From Parvularcula dongshanensis (lineage in GTDB: Bacteria > Pseudomonadota > Alphaproteobacteria > Caulobacterales > Parvularculaceae), in assembly GCF_014199615.1 (NCBI RefSeq), contig NZ_JACHOB010000007.1, forward strand, positions 1 through 64,000: 64,000 nucleotides of DNA, read 5' to 3'. Position 1 is the first letter of the stretch. Every line of letters begins with the position of its first letter. Position numbers and translations under genes: made by a program. Shown piece by piece: positions 51,813 through 60,800 of the stretch. The notes beneath the pieces are model-generated. The model was not told the origin of the DNA and did not search any database. It saw nothing but the letters and a program-made list of their open reading frames with translations.

Positions 51813-52571
51813 TCACGCCTCCAACCCGTAGAAGCGTCCCAACAATGTGGCGCCGTCGTCCAGCGCCAAACCGGGGACGACCGCAGAAGGATCGTACCCG
51901 TCGGTCTCGACGTCGTTTATGAAGGCGGTCAAGTCACTTCTGATTTGGTCGGCGACGTCGATCTTTCCGGTCGCGGGAAGTAGCTGGGTGAGCCGGAAAA
52001 CATCGGCACGATGCTTCCTGATATCCTTTGAGGCGACCCGTTCACCCGCTGCGTGGCGTCGGGAGAGATCAAGGAAAGCCCGGGCCTTGAACGGGATGAG
52101 GGTCGCCGCGTCGATTAAGCTGAGCCCGTTCTTTGCGACGCGTCGTTCGAGCAGCAGGTTGTAGTAGTCGTCGTCGACGAGAATTGCAGACAGGCTTAGC
52201 GCTTCATCTTCGATTGGAATTGGCGATAGGGTCGCATCCTCCGGCAAGAGAGGAACGTCTGGCCTCCGGGCGAACAACTCGATCATCGCAGGGTAGTCCG
52301 CCCGCTCAGGCTTGTGAAAACGGTAGAACTCCTTGCGCCCACTAGATCGTTCTCTCGCGCTATAGCCCCCAGCGTCCAGGAACTCCTGAAACCGGGCTGC
52401 GAAGGCGCTGTCGACGACCTCGATGCAGAGGACCACGTCGAGATCTTTCGTTGCGCGGAAATCGATACCGGCTTCGCCGAACAGCACGTCGCACGCGGCG
52501 CCGCCAATCAGCGCATAGCTATCACCGAAGTCGGCGAAGTGCTCCGTGAAGCGAGCAAGCCCTTTCACCAT
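51813..52571 (-). CDS. Nucleotidyltransferase toxin-like (AbiEii type)
   Basis: 252 aa. The N-terminal ALIGGAACDVLFGEAGIDFR with TKDLDVVLCI (residues 41-50; D43 and D45 as metal ligands) is the nucleotidyltransferase fold of AbiEii/GSPII toxins, which modify tRNA and stop growth or phage. The rest is helical with DKXIRKHRADVFRL-like charged ends. The 7-bp overlap with the upstream gene means coupled expression. No other domains. Whether the toxin is active is not readable from sequence. Confidence 0.75.
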   Translation of the reverse strand: MVKGLARFTEHFADFGDSYALIGGAACDVLFGEAGIDFRATKDLDVVLCIEVVDSAFAARFQEFLDAGGYSARERSSGRKEFYRFHKPERADYPAMIELFARRPDVPLLPEDATLSPIPIEDEALSLSAILVDDDYYNLLLERRVAKNGLSLIDAATLIPFKARAFLDLSRRHAAGERVASKDIRKHRADVFRLTQLLPATGKIDVADQIRSDLTAFINDVETDGYDPSAVVPGLALDDGATLLGRFYGLEA

Positions 52572-53578
52572 TCTAAATTCTCCAGCATATCGTAGGCCGC
52601 GCCCGACACGCGTTCATCGGGGTCGTTCCAGAACTGCGCGTAAAGGGAGAGGGGGTCCACGATCCTGTCCCGGGAGAGCAATCGCGGATCGTAGCGCCAA
52701 ACTTCAAGCCTGGCTTCAGCCTCAACATAGACATCAACTTCTTCGCATGTGCGATCGCCCTTCAGCCGCTTCGCTTCGTGTTGACTCACCGCGTAGCATC
52801 GCAATTCGTTAGCATCGATCATGGAGAGTTCTCCGAGTGCGGACAGCCCTCCAAGTTGTAGCGGTTCCGGATCACGCCGCCACCGCACGCGGTGCTCGCG
52901 AAGAACAGGGGTGGTGAGCAGCGTCTTCGCACTGTCGATCAGCGTTTTCGGATCGGACCGAAACCGCAGAAGCTTTACACGGCCAGATCGTTGGATCCGG
53001 CCCAAAGAGAAGCCGGCCAACTCGTCGAACGCGCGTCCGACAGTCATGGCTGAGTAGCCCAGGTGGCCCGCCAGTTCGCTGACGGGCATCGGCCAGTCCT
53101 CAGGGTTCAGAAGGTAATGGAAGAAGACGGCTTGCGTTGCGGGCGCCATCTGGTCGCGCTTCGGCGGTGCCGGCGATATGAAGTGCTCTCGAAGATCGAT
53201 CGCTAATTCGGGAAAGTAGAGCTGGTTGCCAGGCACGATGAACGGCACGCCGGCCTCGATGAGGCGGTCACGGAAAGTCGAGGACATCGACGAAGAGGCG
53301 AACGCGACAGGCCCCTCGTAGACGTTTCGGACCTGTCGAACATGCTTCTCGATGTTCGACGGACGAGGTTCTGCGTCGCCGTGGAAGCTCATCACCAGGC
53401 AGGCTATGCGCTCGATAACGAGCTCAGCGAAGTCGTAGCCTCTCGCCAAGAAGACCGGTAGCCCGTCTGCGCCGCCCCATGCCCGAACTTTCACCCGGGT
53501 GTGAAGCACCTTCTCCAGGTAAGCCCGGAGAGGTGTCGCCAACCGGTCGTGTTCGATATGTCGTTCGCTATCTAACAT
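52565..53578 (-). CDS. AbiEi-like antitoxin / winged-helix regulator
   Basis: 337 aa. Residues about 60-110 and 150-215 are compatible with a DNA-binding, winged-helix part (VSELAGHLGYSAMTVGRAFDEL is a clear helix-turn-helix at about 170). The C-terminal domain (CEEVDVYVEAEARLEVWRYD) is the AbiEi-like antitoxin region. It is translated first, overlaps the nucleotidyltransferase by 7 bp and probably represses its own promoter through the inverted repeat at 53586-53633. AbiEi antitoxins of type IV systems neutralise without binding the toxin. Confidence 0.7.
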   Translation of the reverse strand: MLDSERHIEHDRLATPLRAYLEKVLHTRVKVRAWGGADGLPVFLARGYDFAELVIERIACLVMSFHGDAEPRPSNIEKHVRQVRNVYEGPVAFASSSMSSTFRDRLIEAGVPFIVPGNQLYFPELAIDLREHFISPAPPKRDQMAPATQAVFFHYLLNPEDWPMPVSELAGHLGYSAMTVGRAFDELAGFSLGRIQRSGRVKLLRFRSDPKTLIDSAKTLLTTPVLREHRVRWRRDPEPLQLGGLSALGELSMIDANELRCYAVSQHEAKRLKGDRTCEEVDVYVEAEARLEVWRYDPRLLSRDRIVDPLSLYAQFWNDPDERVSGAAYDMLENLEW

Positions 53579-53585
53579 TGGAACC

Positions 53586-53633
53586 GGACACTAACACGCT
53601 ATATGTTATCATTCAACGGCGGTGTTAGTGTCC
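53586..53633. promoter_or_regulatory. 12-bp inverted-repeat operator of the AbiE pair
   Basis: GGACACTAACAC (53586-53597) and its exact complement GTGTTAGTGTCC (53622-53633) with 24 bases between, including TATATG and TTATCA promoter-like sequence. It begins 8 bases upstream of the antitoxin ATG, so the antitoxin's binding there would block transcription. Confidence 0.75.
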
Positions 53634-53692
53634 TGAGCCAACGTCAACTTCTGCATTGTCGGTAAAGGGGGGGAAGCCGGAACGTCCGGCGT

Positions 53693-54190
53693 TCAGCGAT
53701 CATGCCCCATCCCGTTACGCATGCCCTCGGGCATCATCTCGTGCATCGACGCCATGCAACGCTCGTGTTCTTGGCCTTCGATGTCGCAGATCGCGCTGAT
53801 CCGGTAGGTACTGTCTCGGCCCTTCTCGAGCATGAAGTGAACCTCGTCCCCGGCTTCTAGCGCGGCCAGATCTACACCGCGCTTCGCTTCGAAGAACATG
53901 GTCATTGCGGCCATGCCGACGCCCTCAATCGCGTCATGGTCGATACGGACGCGGTTACCATCCTCGTCGATCTCGACGACGCGGCCCTTGCCCATGCCCA
54001 TCGACATATCACCACGCATCATGGCGTCATGATCCATGCGGTCCATGTTCTGCATGTCGGCTGCCTGCATCGGCATGGCAGCCGCTCTGTCGGTGGGTGC
54101 GGTCGTCGCCGGTTCGTCGACGCTCGCATCTTCAACGCCGCAGGCGGCGAGAAGCAGGGTCGCCGCGCTCATCGTCAAGATCGTTCTCAT
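53693..54190 (-). CDS. CusF-domain copper-binding lipoprotein
   Basis: 165 aa from MRTILTMSAATLLLAAC (lipidated Cys at 17). A Met/His-rich stretch (MPMQAADMQNMDRMDHDAMM) precedes a CusF domain (about 75-140: RVVEIDEDGNRVRIDHDAI; MTMFF, the Met-x-Met copper ligand region). CusF carries Cu(I) or Ag(I) in the periplasm to the CusCBA pump. It starts by 4-bp overlap with cusA and is the last gene of the operon. Further Met pairs near the C-terminus (MASMHEMMPEGMRNGM) add copper sites. Confidence 0.85.
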   Translation of the reverse strand: MRTILTMSAATLLLAACGVEDASVDEPATTAPTDRAAAMPMQAADMQNMDRMDHDAMMRGDMSMGMGKGRVVEIDEDGNRVRIDHDAIEGVGMAAMTMFFEAKRGVDLAALEAGDEVHFMLEKGRDSTYRISAICDIEGQEHERCMASMHEMMPEGMRNGMGHDR

Positions 54191-57100
54191 ATCGTTTCTC
54201 CTATGGGTAGGGCAGGATCGCGCGGAAGATCGCGGTCCCGTCCGGCGCGCGCGGACAAAGACCGGCCGACCCAGAGACCGACGATCACGGGGATGACGAT
54301 CAGAGTCAGGAGGGTGGTCGTCACCATGCCGCCCAGCATGGGCAGGGCGATCCGGCGCATGACGTCCGCGCCGAGGCCGTCGGTGACGAAGATCGGGGCG
54401 AGGCCGACGATGATCGTCGTCACCGTCATCAGCTTGGGCCGGACGCGGGCGACAGCGCCCGCCGTGACCGCTCGGGTGAGGCCGGCCTCGTCCGAAGGCT
54501 TCGCCTCGCGAAGCTGCTGGTCGATGTAGAGAAGCATGACGACGGCCGTCTCGACCGCGATGCCGCCGAGCGCGATGAAGCCGACGGCGACCGCGACCGA
54601 CATCTCGTAGCCCGCGAGGTAGACGGCCCAGAGCCCACCGATCAGGCCGAAAGGCAGCGACAGGAGGACGATCAGCGTGCGGTCCAGCCTGCCGAAGTGC
54701 AAGAGGAGCAAGAGGAAGACGAGGAGCGCCGCCGCCGGGACCGCGATGGACAACCGCGCTCGCGCCTCCTGGAGCTGCTCGTACTGCCCGGACCACTGCA
54801 GCGCGTAGCCCGGCGGCAGGTCCACGGCCTCGGCAACGACGGCGCGGGCCTCCTCGACGTAGCCCCCGAGGTCGCGATCCGCGATGTCCACGAAGACCCA
54901 GCCGGTGAGCCGCGCGTTCTCCGAGCGGATCATGGGCGGCCCGTCCGCGTAGGACACGCTCGCCACTTCGCCCAAAGGGTAGTGCGCCCCCTCCGGTCCC
55001 GGCACCAAGACGCGCGCGATGTCCTCGGGCGTCTCGCGATAGGGGCGATCGTAGCGCAAGGTGACGCCGTAACGCTCGCGCCCCTCGACGGCTTCGGTCA
55101 GGACCGTCCCGCCGAGCGCAGTCTGCACGACCATCTGGAACGTGCCCATGTCGATGCCCCGGCGCGCGAGCTCCGAGCGGTCCGGCTCGACCTCGATGTA
55201 GCGCCCGCCGAGCACGCGGTCGGCGAAGGCGGAGCGGGTGCCAGGCACGTCCGCCACTACACGCTCGACTGCTTGGGCGACCTCCGCGATCACGGAGAGG
55301 TCGTCGCCGGTCACCTTGATCCCCACCGGCGTGCGCACGCCGGTCGAGACCATGTCCATGCGGATCTTGATGGGGTAGCCGAAGGAGTTGACGAGGCCCG
55401 GCATCTGGGTGGCGCGGTTCAGCTCGCCGATGATGTCCTCCACGTCCACGCCGTCGCGCCATTCGGACTTCGGGCGAAGCTCGATCCACGTCTCGATCAT
55501 CGTCAGCGGCGCGGGGTCGGTCGCCGTGTCCGCCCGCCCAGCCTTGCCGAAGACGTTCTCGACCTCCGGCACGGTCAGCATGGCGCGGTTAGTCTGCTGC
55601 AGGATCTGACGGATCTTAGTCTGGCTGACCGAGGGCAGGGTGGTCGGCATGTAGAGCAGCTCGCCTTCGTAAAGCGGCGGCATGAACTCCGAGCCGATGC
55701 GCGTCGCGGGCCACAGCGCGCTGAGCATGAGGAGCCCGGTGACGACGAGCGTCGCCCAGCGCTTGCGCAGCGCGAGCGCCAGCGCGGGCCGGTAGGCCCG
55801 CACGAAGAGCCGATTGACCGGGTTCTCGTCCTCCCGCCTGATCCGGTCGCGCAGGAACAGGACCATCAGCACGGGGACGAGCGTGACCGACAGCGCCGCG
55901 GCGAACGCCATCGCGTAGGTCTTAGTGTAGGCCAGCGGGCTGAACAGGCGGAAGCTCTCGCCCGTCAGCGCGAAGACCGGCAGGAAGCTGACGACGATGA
56001 CGAGCAGCGAGAAGAAGATGCCGGGCCCGACCTCGCGGGCCGCGTCCACGACGATCCGCTGGCGCTCACGCTCGCCGACCCGCCCCTCCTCGCTCCCTGA
56101 TTGGGCCTCGGACAGCTTCCGCGCCGCGTTCTCGACCATGACGATGGAGGCGTCGACCATCGCACCGATGGCGATGGCGATGCCGCCGAGCGACATGATG
56201 TTCGCGGTCACGCCCTGCGCGTTCATCACGAGGAAGGCGGCGAGGACGCCCAAGGGCAGGGTGATGACGGCGACCAGCGCGGCGCGGGCGTGCAACAGGA
56301 AGATCAGCGTCACCAGCGCGACGGCGATGCCCTCCTCGATCAGCTTGTGCTCCAGGTAGCTGACGGCCCCTTCGATCAGCGGCCCCCGGTCGTAGACCGA
56401 GACGACCTCGACGCCCGCGGGCAGGCCGGGCGCGAGCTCGGCCAGGCGGGCGCGGACATCTCGCGTCACGGCCAGCGCGTTCTCGCCGTCGCGCATGACG
56501 ACGATGCCCGCGACGACGTCGCCCTGGCCGTTGAGGTCCACGGCGCCCCGGCGCAGCGCCGGCCCCTCGACGATCCGTCCGAGGTCGGACAGCGTGACCG
56601 GCGTGCCGTCGCGCGCGCTGACGACGACCTGTTCGAGGTCCGCCACCTCGTTCACGTAGCCGGATGCGCGGACGACGTACTCGGTCTCGGCCTGCTCGAT
56701 CGTCCGCCCGCCGACCTCGCCAGAGGCCGAGCGCACCGCCTCGGCGACGCGCGTGATCGGCACGTCGAAGGCGCGCAGGCGCAGGGGGTCGATCAGCACC
56801 TGGTACTCGCGCTCGTAGCCGCCGACCGAGGCGACCTCCGCGACCCCGTCCAGCGCGACGAGTTCCAGCTTCAGGTAGTAGTCCTGGATCGTGCGCAGGT
56901 CCGCGAGGCTCCGCTCGCCCGTCCGGTCCAAAAGCGCGTACTGGTAGACCCAGCCGACCCCCGTGGCGTCCGGCCCCATCTGCACGTCGGCCGCGTCCGG
57001 CAGGTCCGTACGGACCCGCGCCAGCGCGTTCGCCACCCGGTCGCGCGCCCAGTAGAGGTCCGTGCCGTCCTCGAAGACGATCGTCACGAAGCTCGTCCCG

Positions 57101-57399
57101 AACATGGACGCGGCGCGCACGTCCTCCGTGCGCGGCAGGCCGAGCAGCGCGGAGGAGAGGGGGTAGGTGACGAGGTCCTCGACCACCTGCGGGGACTGCC
57201 CGGGGAAGTCCGTGCGGACGATGACCTGCGTGTCGGTCAGGTCGGGGATCGCGTCGAGCGGCGTGCGGAGGACCGCGAGGGTGCCCGCGACCGCCAAGGC
57301 GAAGCTGAGCGCGAGCACGATCAGCCGGTTTCGCACGGACCAGCCGATGATGCGCGCCACCCAGGAGCGCGAAGGATCCTGCCCTGCGAGGTCGGCCAT
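54187..57399 (-). CDS. cusA: CusA-type Cu/Ag RND transporter
   Basis: 1070 aa, the normal length. Twelve membrane helices, first at about residue 27. Helix 4 has GAMVDASIVMVENAARKL, the CusA form (compare DGA in CzcA at 25186). FMPPLYEGELLYMPTTLPS and other Met-containing segments are in the periplasmic region. It pumps Cu(I)/Ag(I) from the periplasm to outside through CusBC. Translationally linked to cusB (1 bp shared) and to the CusF gene (4 bp). Confidence 0.92.
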   Translation of the reverse strand: MADLAGQDPSRSWVARIIGWSVRNRLIVLALSFALAVAGTLAVLRTPLDAIPDLTDTQVIVRTDFPGQSPQVVEDLVTYPLSSALLGLPRTEDVRAASMFGTSFVTIVFEDGTDLYWARDRVANALARVRTDLPDAADVQMGPDATGVGWVYQYALLDRTGERSLADLRTIQDYYLKLELVALDGVAEVASVGGYEREYQVLIDPLRLRAFDVPITRVAEAVRSASGEVGGRTIEQAETEYVVRASGYVNEVADLEQVVVSARDGTPVTLSDLGRIVEGPALRRGAVDLNGQGDVVAGIVVMRDGENALAVTRDVRARLAELAPGLPAGVEVVSVYDRGPLIEGAVSYLEHKLIEEGIAVALVTLIFLLHARAALVAVITLPLGVLAAFLVMNAQGVTANIMSLGGIAIAIGAMVDASIVMVENAARKLSEAQSGSEEGRVGERERQRIVVDAAREVGPGIFFSLLVIVVSFLPVFALTGESFRLFSPLAYTKTYAMAFAAALSVTLVPVLMVLFLRDRIRREDENPVNRLFVRAYRPALALALRKRWATLVVTGLLMLSALWPATRIGSEFMPPLYEGELLYMPTTLPSVSQTKIRQILQQTNRAMLTVPEVENVFGKAGRADTATDPAPLTMIETWIELRPKSEWRDGVDVEDIIGELNRATQMPGLVNSFGYPIKIRMDMVSTGVRTPVGIKVTGDDLSVIAEVAQAVERVVADVPGTRSAFADRVLGGRYIEVEPDRSELARRGIDMGTFQMVVQTALGGTVLTEAVEGRERYGVTLRYDRPYRETPEDIARVLVPGPEGAHYPLGEVASVSYADGPPMIRSENARLTGWVFVDIADRDLGGYVEEARAVVAEAVDLPPGYALQWSGQYEQLQEARARLSIAVPAAALLVFLLLLLHFGRLDRTLIVLLSLPFGLIGGLWAVYLAGYEMSVAVAVGFIALGGIAVETAVVMLLYIDQQLREAKPSDEAGLTRAVTAGAVARVRPKLMTVTTIIVGLAPIFVTDGLGADVMRRIALPMLGGMVTTTLLTLIVIPVIVGLWVGRSLSARAGRDRDLPRDPALPIGETI

Positions 57400-59081
57400 C
57401 AGTGCGCGTGCCTCAGGGGGGCTTCGGCGTCAGCGTCGCGCTCCAAGGGCGCGGCGCGGGGAGCTACGGGGTCGCGCGGCTCGGGGCTCGCCATCGGGTC
57501 GGGCCAGGGGACGACCGTGAAGGCCTCCTCGCCGTAAGGGTTCACGGGTGTACCGCCCTCCTGCAGCCACAGCCGCCCTTCCCCGGTACGGTAGAGCGTC
57601 AGCCCGGCCTCGTCGTAGCGGGCGGGCGCCCCCTGCAAGAGCCAAGGGCGCTGGGCGTCCGTCAGCGCGGCCAGCGCGGCCTGCACCCCGGCCGCGTCCG
57701 TCGCCGCTTGGGCCCGCCGCACGGCGGCCTGAGACGCGGCGATGATCGGCTCGAGCCGCGTGCCCGCGTAGCGGGCCCGCAGCGTGTCCCCGACCTCGAC
57801 GGTCGCGGCCAGGAAGCTCGGCTGGACGTCGTAGCCGTCCACCAGCGCCTCGTGCAGGTAGAGCGCCGCGTCAGGGAAGTGCGTGACCGCCGCCAGCGCC
57901 TCTGCGTCGAGGGGCAGCTCCGAGAGCGGCGTGTCCGGCCCCGCCACCACGGCGGCGGGCGAGGCGTAGTCGGCGAGGCCCTCCGTCAGGCTCGCCTCGC
58001 TGTCGAGCAGGAACTGGCCGGACACGACGACCTGCTCGCCGGGGCTCAGGCCGGCCGTCACCTCGGTCAGGCCGAGCGCGCTGAGGCCGGTGACCACGCC
58101 GCGCGGCGCGAAGCGGCCCTCGCCGAGCGCCAGCACCACGTGCGCGCCGCGCCCGTCGCGCAGGACCGCCTCGGACGGCACGGCCAGACGCTGTGCGGCG
58201 TCCACCGCGAACGCGACGTCCGCGTAGGCGCCTGGCATCAGCCGCCCCGCCGCGTTGTCCAAGACCAGCCGCGCCTCGCCCGTGCGCGTCTCGGGGTCCA
58301 CGGTCGGGTGCACGTAGTCCACCACGGTCTCGATCGGCCCGGCGAAGCCCTGGACGGTGACGACGGCGGGCGTGCCGACCTCGATCTCGGGCAGGTCGCC
58401 GGGCTCGATCGCCGCCGTCACCCAGACGGTCGCGTAGTCCTGGATCACCATGATCGGGTCGCCGGGACGCAGGTAGCTGCCCTCGCGGACGCTGAGTTCT
58501 GCGACGATGCCACCGGCCTCGGCGAAGACCGGCACGCCGTCGCCAGCGCCCGCGCCTGCCAACGTGCTGATGGCGCGCGATTGTACGCCCAGGGAGCGCA
58601 ACCGCGCCTCGGCCGATGTACGACGCGCGCCCCGCGCCGCGCGGTAGTCGGCGAGCGCCGCAGTGATGTCGGGGCTGTAGAGCCGATAGAGGAGCTGGCC
58701 TGCCTCCACCGCGTCGCCCTCGGCGGCGACGGCGAGATCCTCGATCCAGCCCTCCACGCGGCTCGCGACCACCGTCTCGGTCCGCTCGTTCGCCGTCACC
58801 GTGCCGTAGGCGCGCACGATGCGCCCGAAGTCGCGGACGGCCGCGGGGGCGGTGACGACGCCCATGGTCTGGATCACCTCGGGGCTGACGCTGACGTAGC
58901 CCTCGCCGGTCCCGTCGGGTTCGACGTCAACCGGCACGAGGTCCATGCCGCAGATCGGGCAGGTCCCGAACTCGTCCGACACGTAGTGGGGGTGCATCGG
59001 GCAGGTCCACCGCTCCGTCTCCTGCGCGGCGGCAGCGCTCACCGAGAGGAAGGCGGCGAGGACGATCAGGAGCGTTCTCAT
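57399..59081 (-). CDS. cusB: CusB-type adaptor with N-terminal metal-binding domain
   Basis: 560 aa, longer than the usual 400. A signal peptide (to about residue 20) is followed by an HMBD/YHS-like domain: WTCPMHPHYVSDEFGTCPICGMDLVP (Cys at 27, 42 and 45). The barrel-sandwich and hairpin region (EGWIEDLAVAAEGDAVEAGQ, VFAEAGGIVAELSVREGSYL) lies at about 70-290. The extra C-terminal 170 residues, around LYLHEALVDGYDVQPSF, look like a DUF3347-type helical domain. It links CusA and CusC and binds copper. Confidence 0.88.
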   Translation of the reverse strand: MRTLLIVLAAFLSVSAAAAQETERWTCPMHPHYVSDEFGTCPICGMDLVPVDVEPDGTGEGYVSVSPEVIQTMGVVTAPAAVRDFGRIVRAYGTVTANERTETVVASRVEGWIEDLAVAAEGDAVEAGQLLYRLYSPDITAALADYRAARGARRTSAEARLRSLGVQSRAISTLAGAGAGDGVPVFAEAGGIVAELSVREGSYLRPGDPIMVIQDYATVWVTAAIEPGDLPEIEVGTPAVVTVQGFAGPIETVVDYVHPTVDPETRTGEARLVLDNAAGRLMPGAYADVAFAVDAAQRLAVPSEAVLRDGRGAHVVLALGEGRFAPRGVVTGLSALGLTEVTAGLSPGEQVVVSGQFLLDSEASLTEGLADYASPAAVVAGPDTPLSELPLDAEALAAVTHFPDAALYLHEALVDGYDVQPSFLAATVEVGDTLRARYAGTRLEPIIAASQAAVRRAQAATDAAGVQAALAALTDAQRPWLLQGAPARYDEAGLTLYRTGEGRLWLQEGGTPVNPYGEEAFTVVPWPDPMASPEPRDPVAPRAAPLERDADAEAPLRHAH

Positions 59082-60328
59082 CGGACGGTCTCCTCATCGA
59101 TCGCGAGCAAGGCGTTCGCCCGGGCCGCCGCCGCCGTTCGCCGCGCGCGCTCGGTCGCGACCTCCGCTTCGAGCCCAAGCCGCGCGATCTCGCCGTCGAG
59201 CACGGCGGAGTAGTCGCCGTAGCCCGCCTCGTAGGCGCGCCGCTGCGCCGCGATGCGGTCTGCCAAAGCCTCGGCCTGCTGTTCTAGGGCGGTCACGCTC
59301 TCTTCTGCCGCACGCGCCTCTGCGATGAGCCCCTCGTACCGGGCGCGCGTCATCCTTGCCGCCGCTTGCAGCCGCGCCTCGGCGGCGGCCTTCTCCGAGC
59401 GCGCGGCGCGCAGGCGCGGGGCCTGAGACCGGCTCGCATAGAGCGGGACGGTCAGCGTCACCTGCGCGGACACCCAGTCGTCGCCAGGGAAGGGAACGGT
59501 CGCGCCGTCGGCGGACGCCTCGCGCTGCTGGTAGGTCAGCCCGACGCTCCAGTCCGGCCGGTAGGCCCCGCGCGCGAGATCGACGCCCGCCTCGGCCCGG
59601 TCGATGCCGCGCGCGGCGAGCGCCACGTCGTAGAAGGCCTGAGCCGCGCCGGACCAGGCGAGGATCGGCACGTCCGGCGCCTGCGTCCCTTGGGGAACCA
59701 AGCCGACGAGTTCGGCTAGCTGCGCTTCCACGCGCGCAGACTGGCCCGTTAATAACGCGCGTCGCTGCGCGACGCCTGCCCGCTCGGCGTCCACCGCGCC
59801 GAGCCGGAAGGCTACGGCCTGCCCCCCGGCAAGCTCTGCTTCGATCGCCTCGGCCAGCTCGGCATAGGTCGCGTCCTGCCGCGCTAGGACGTCGCCGCGT
59901 TCGACGAGCGCCGTCCGCTCCGCAAGCAAAGCGATCAACTCCGCGCGGAGCCGCGTCCGCTCGGCCGCCAGGCGGACCTCTGTCGCGGATGCCTCGGCGA
60001 GGCCCTGTGCGGTGCGGGCGCGGCGGGTGAGGGCGTCAGGGATCTGCTGGCTCGCGCCGAGCGCCTTGTTGGTGGGCAGGAACCGATCGAAGCCCGGATC
60101 GACGAGCGGCAGGTTGTTGACGCCCGCGCTGAGGACAGGGTCGGGCAGGGCGCCTGCGGCCCGTGCCCGGTCGCGCTGTGCCGACGCTTCCAACCGGATG
60201 GCGGAGAGCGTCGGGTAGTCGTCGAGCCGGGCCGCGACCTCAGCGAAGGGCTGCGCCAACGCGGGCGATGCGATCGCGACCAAGATCGCGATGAGGGGCA
60301 GGGCGAGCCTGCGAGCGTGTGAGAACAT
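59078..60328 (-). CDS. cusC: CusC-type outer-membrane efflux channel
   Basis: 416 aa. A signal peptide (residues 1-25, ending ASPALAQP) is followed by two pairs of long Ala/Arg-rich helices with short beta segments between, as in TolC/CusC. The exit duct of the Cus pump. It overlaps the cusB start by 4 bp and is preceded by the small Cys-rich protein at 60397 with 68 bases between. Confidence 0.87.
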   Translation of the reverse strand: MFSHARRLALPLIAILVAIASPALAQPFAEVAARLDDYPTLSAIRLEASAQRDRARAAGALPDPVLSAGVNNLPLVDPGFDRFLPTNKALGASQQIPDALTRRARTAQGLAEASATEVRLAAERTRLRAELIALLAERTALVERGDVLARQDATYAELAEAIEAELAGGQAVAFRLGAVDAERAGVAQRRALLTGQSARVEAQLAELVGLVPQGTQAPDVPILAWSGAAQAFYDVALAARGIDRAEAGVDLARGAYRPDWSVGLTYQQREASADGATVPFPGDDWVSAQVTLTVPLYASRSQAPRLRAARSEKAAAEARLQAAARMTRARYEGLIAEARAAEESVTALEQQAEALADRIAAQRRAYEAGYGDYSAVLDGEIARLGLEAEVATERARRTAAAARANALLAIDEETVR

Positions 60329-60396
60329 GGAACGGTCCAGCTGAACGAGCGAAGGCCCACACGCAGGGAGCGCGCGGGCGGGCTAAGCTCGGTCCG

Positions 60397-60777
60397 CTAG
60401 ACCGTGATCTTGACGTGAAGCTCGACCGGGCTCGCGCGCGGCGGTGCCGTCGATAGGAGTCGAACGAAGCGACGGGGTGCCCGCGAGGTTGCACTGGAAG
60501 TGTAGGTCAGCTCGTCGCTGATGATCGCGACGAGGCTTCCATCCACGGTCTTCTGCGGTTGCAGGACGTCGCGTCCGCCCGGCGCGCAATCCTCGCATCC
60601 GTCGCAATCGGCGTGCTCGGTCGGCTCTGGCTCCGGCACCGGGCCGTGACCGCAATCATGGCTGGCGGATGTCGCGTCGAGCGGCGAGGACGCCGCCTCG
60701 GCCCCGCAGCACGCCAGGAGCGGCGCGAGTACGAACGCGATCAGAGCGATCGCGAGGAGGGCGGGACGGTTCTGCAC
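60397..60777 (-). CDS. Small exported Cys/His-rich protein ahead of cusC
   Basis: 126 aa from GTG 60777. Signal peptide LLAIALIAFVLAPLLACCG; mature part with DCGHGP, EHADCDGCEDCAPGG (CxxC and CxxC-like pairs with His), then a beta-rich tail. No Shine-Dalgarno is visible because the CsoR-type box sits 7 bases upstream; a leaderless transcript is possible. It probably binds copper in the periplasm. It has the same size and position as the proteins at 30948 and 50521. Confidence 0.65.
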   Translation of the reverse strand: MQNRPALLAIALIAFVLAPLLACCGAEAASSPLDATSASHDCGHGPVPEPEPTEHADCDGCEDCAPGGRDVLQPQKTVDGSLVAIISDELTYTSSATSRAPRRFVRLLSTAPPRASPVELHVKITV

Positions 60778-60783
60778 GGTGAC

Positions 60784-60800
60784 ATACCTAGCGAGGGTAT
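60784..60800 (-). promoter_or_regulatory. CsoR-type box, cus promoter
   Basis: ATACCTAGCGAGGGTAT, perfect in both half-sites. It lies only 7 bases before the GTG start of the leader gene, overlapping the likely -10 (TAGGTA on the minus strand with TTGTTT upstream at 16 bases). Confidence 0.7.

Noticed and set aside
54697-57537. Two plus-strand frames of over 460 codons opposite cusA
   Set aside because: Codon and residue composition fit antisense reading of cusA; no ribosome binding site or domain.
57402-59213. 603-codon plus-strand frame antisense to cusB
   Set aside because: Arg/Gly/His-rich shadow of a high-GC gene; the minus strand carries the complete CusB motifs.
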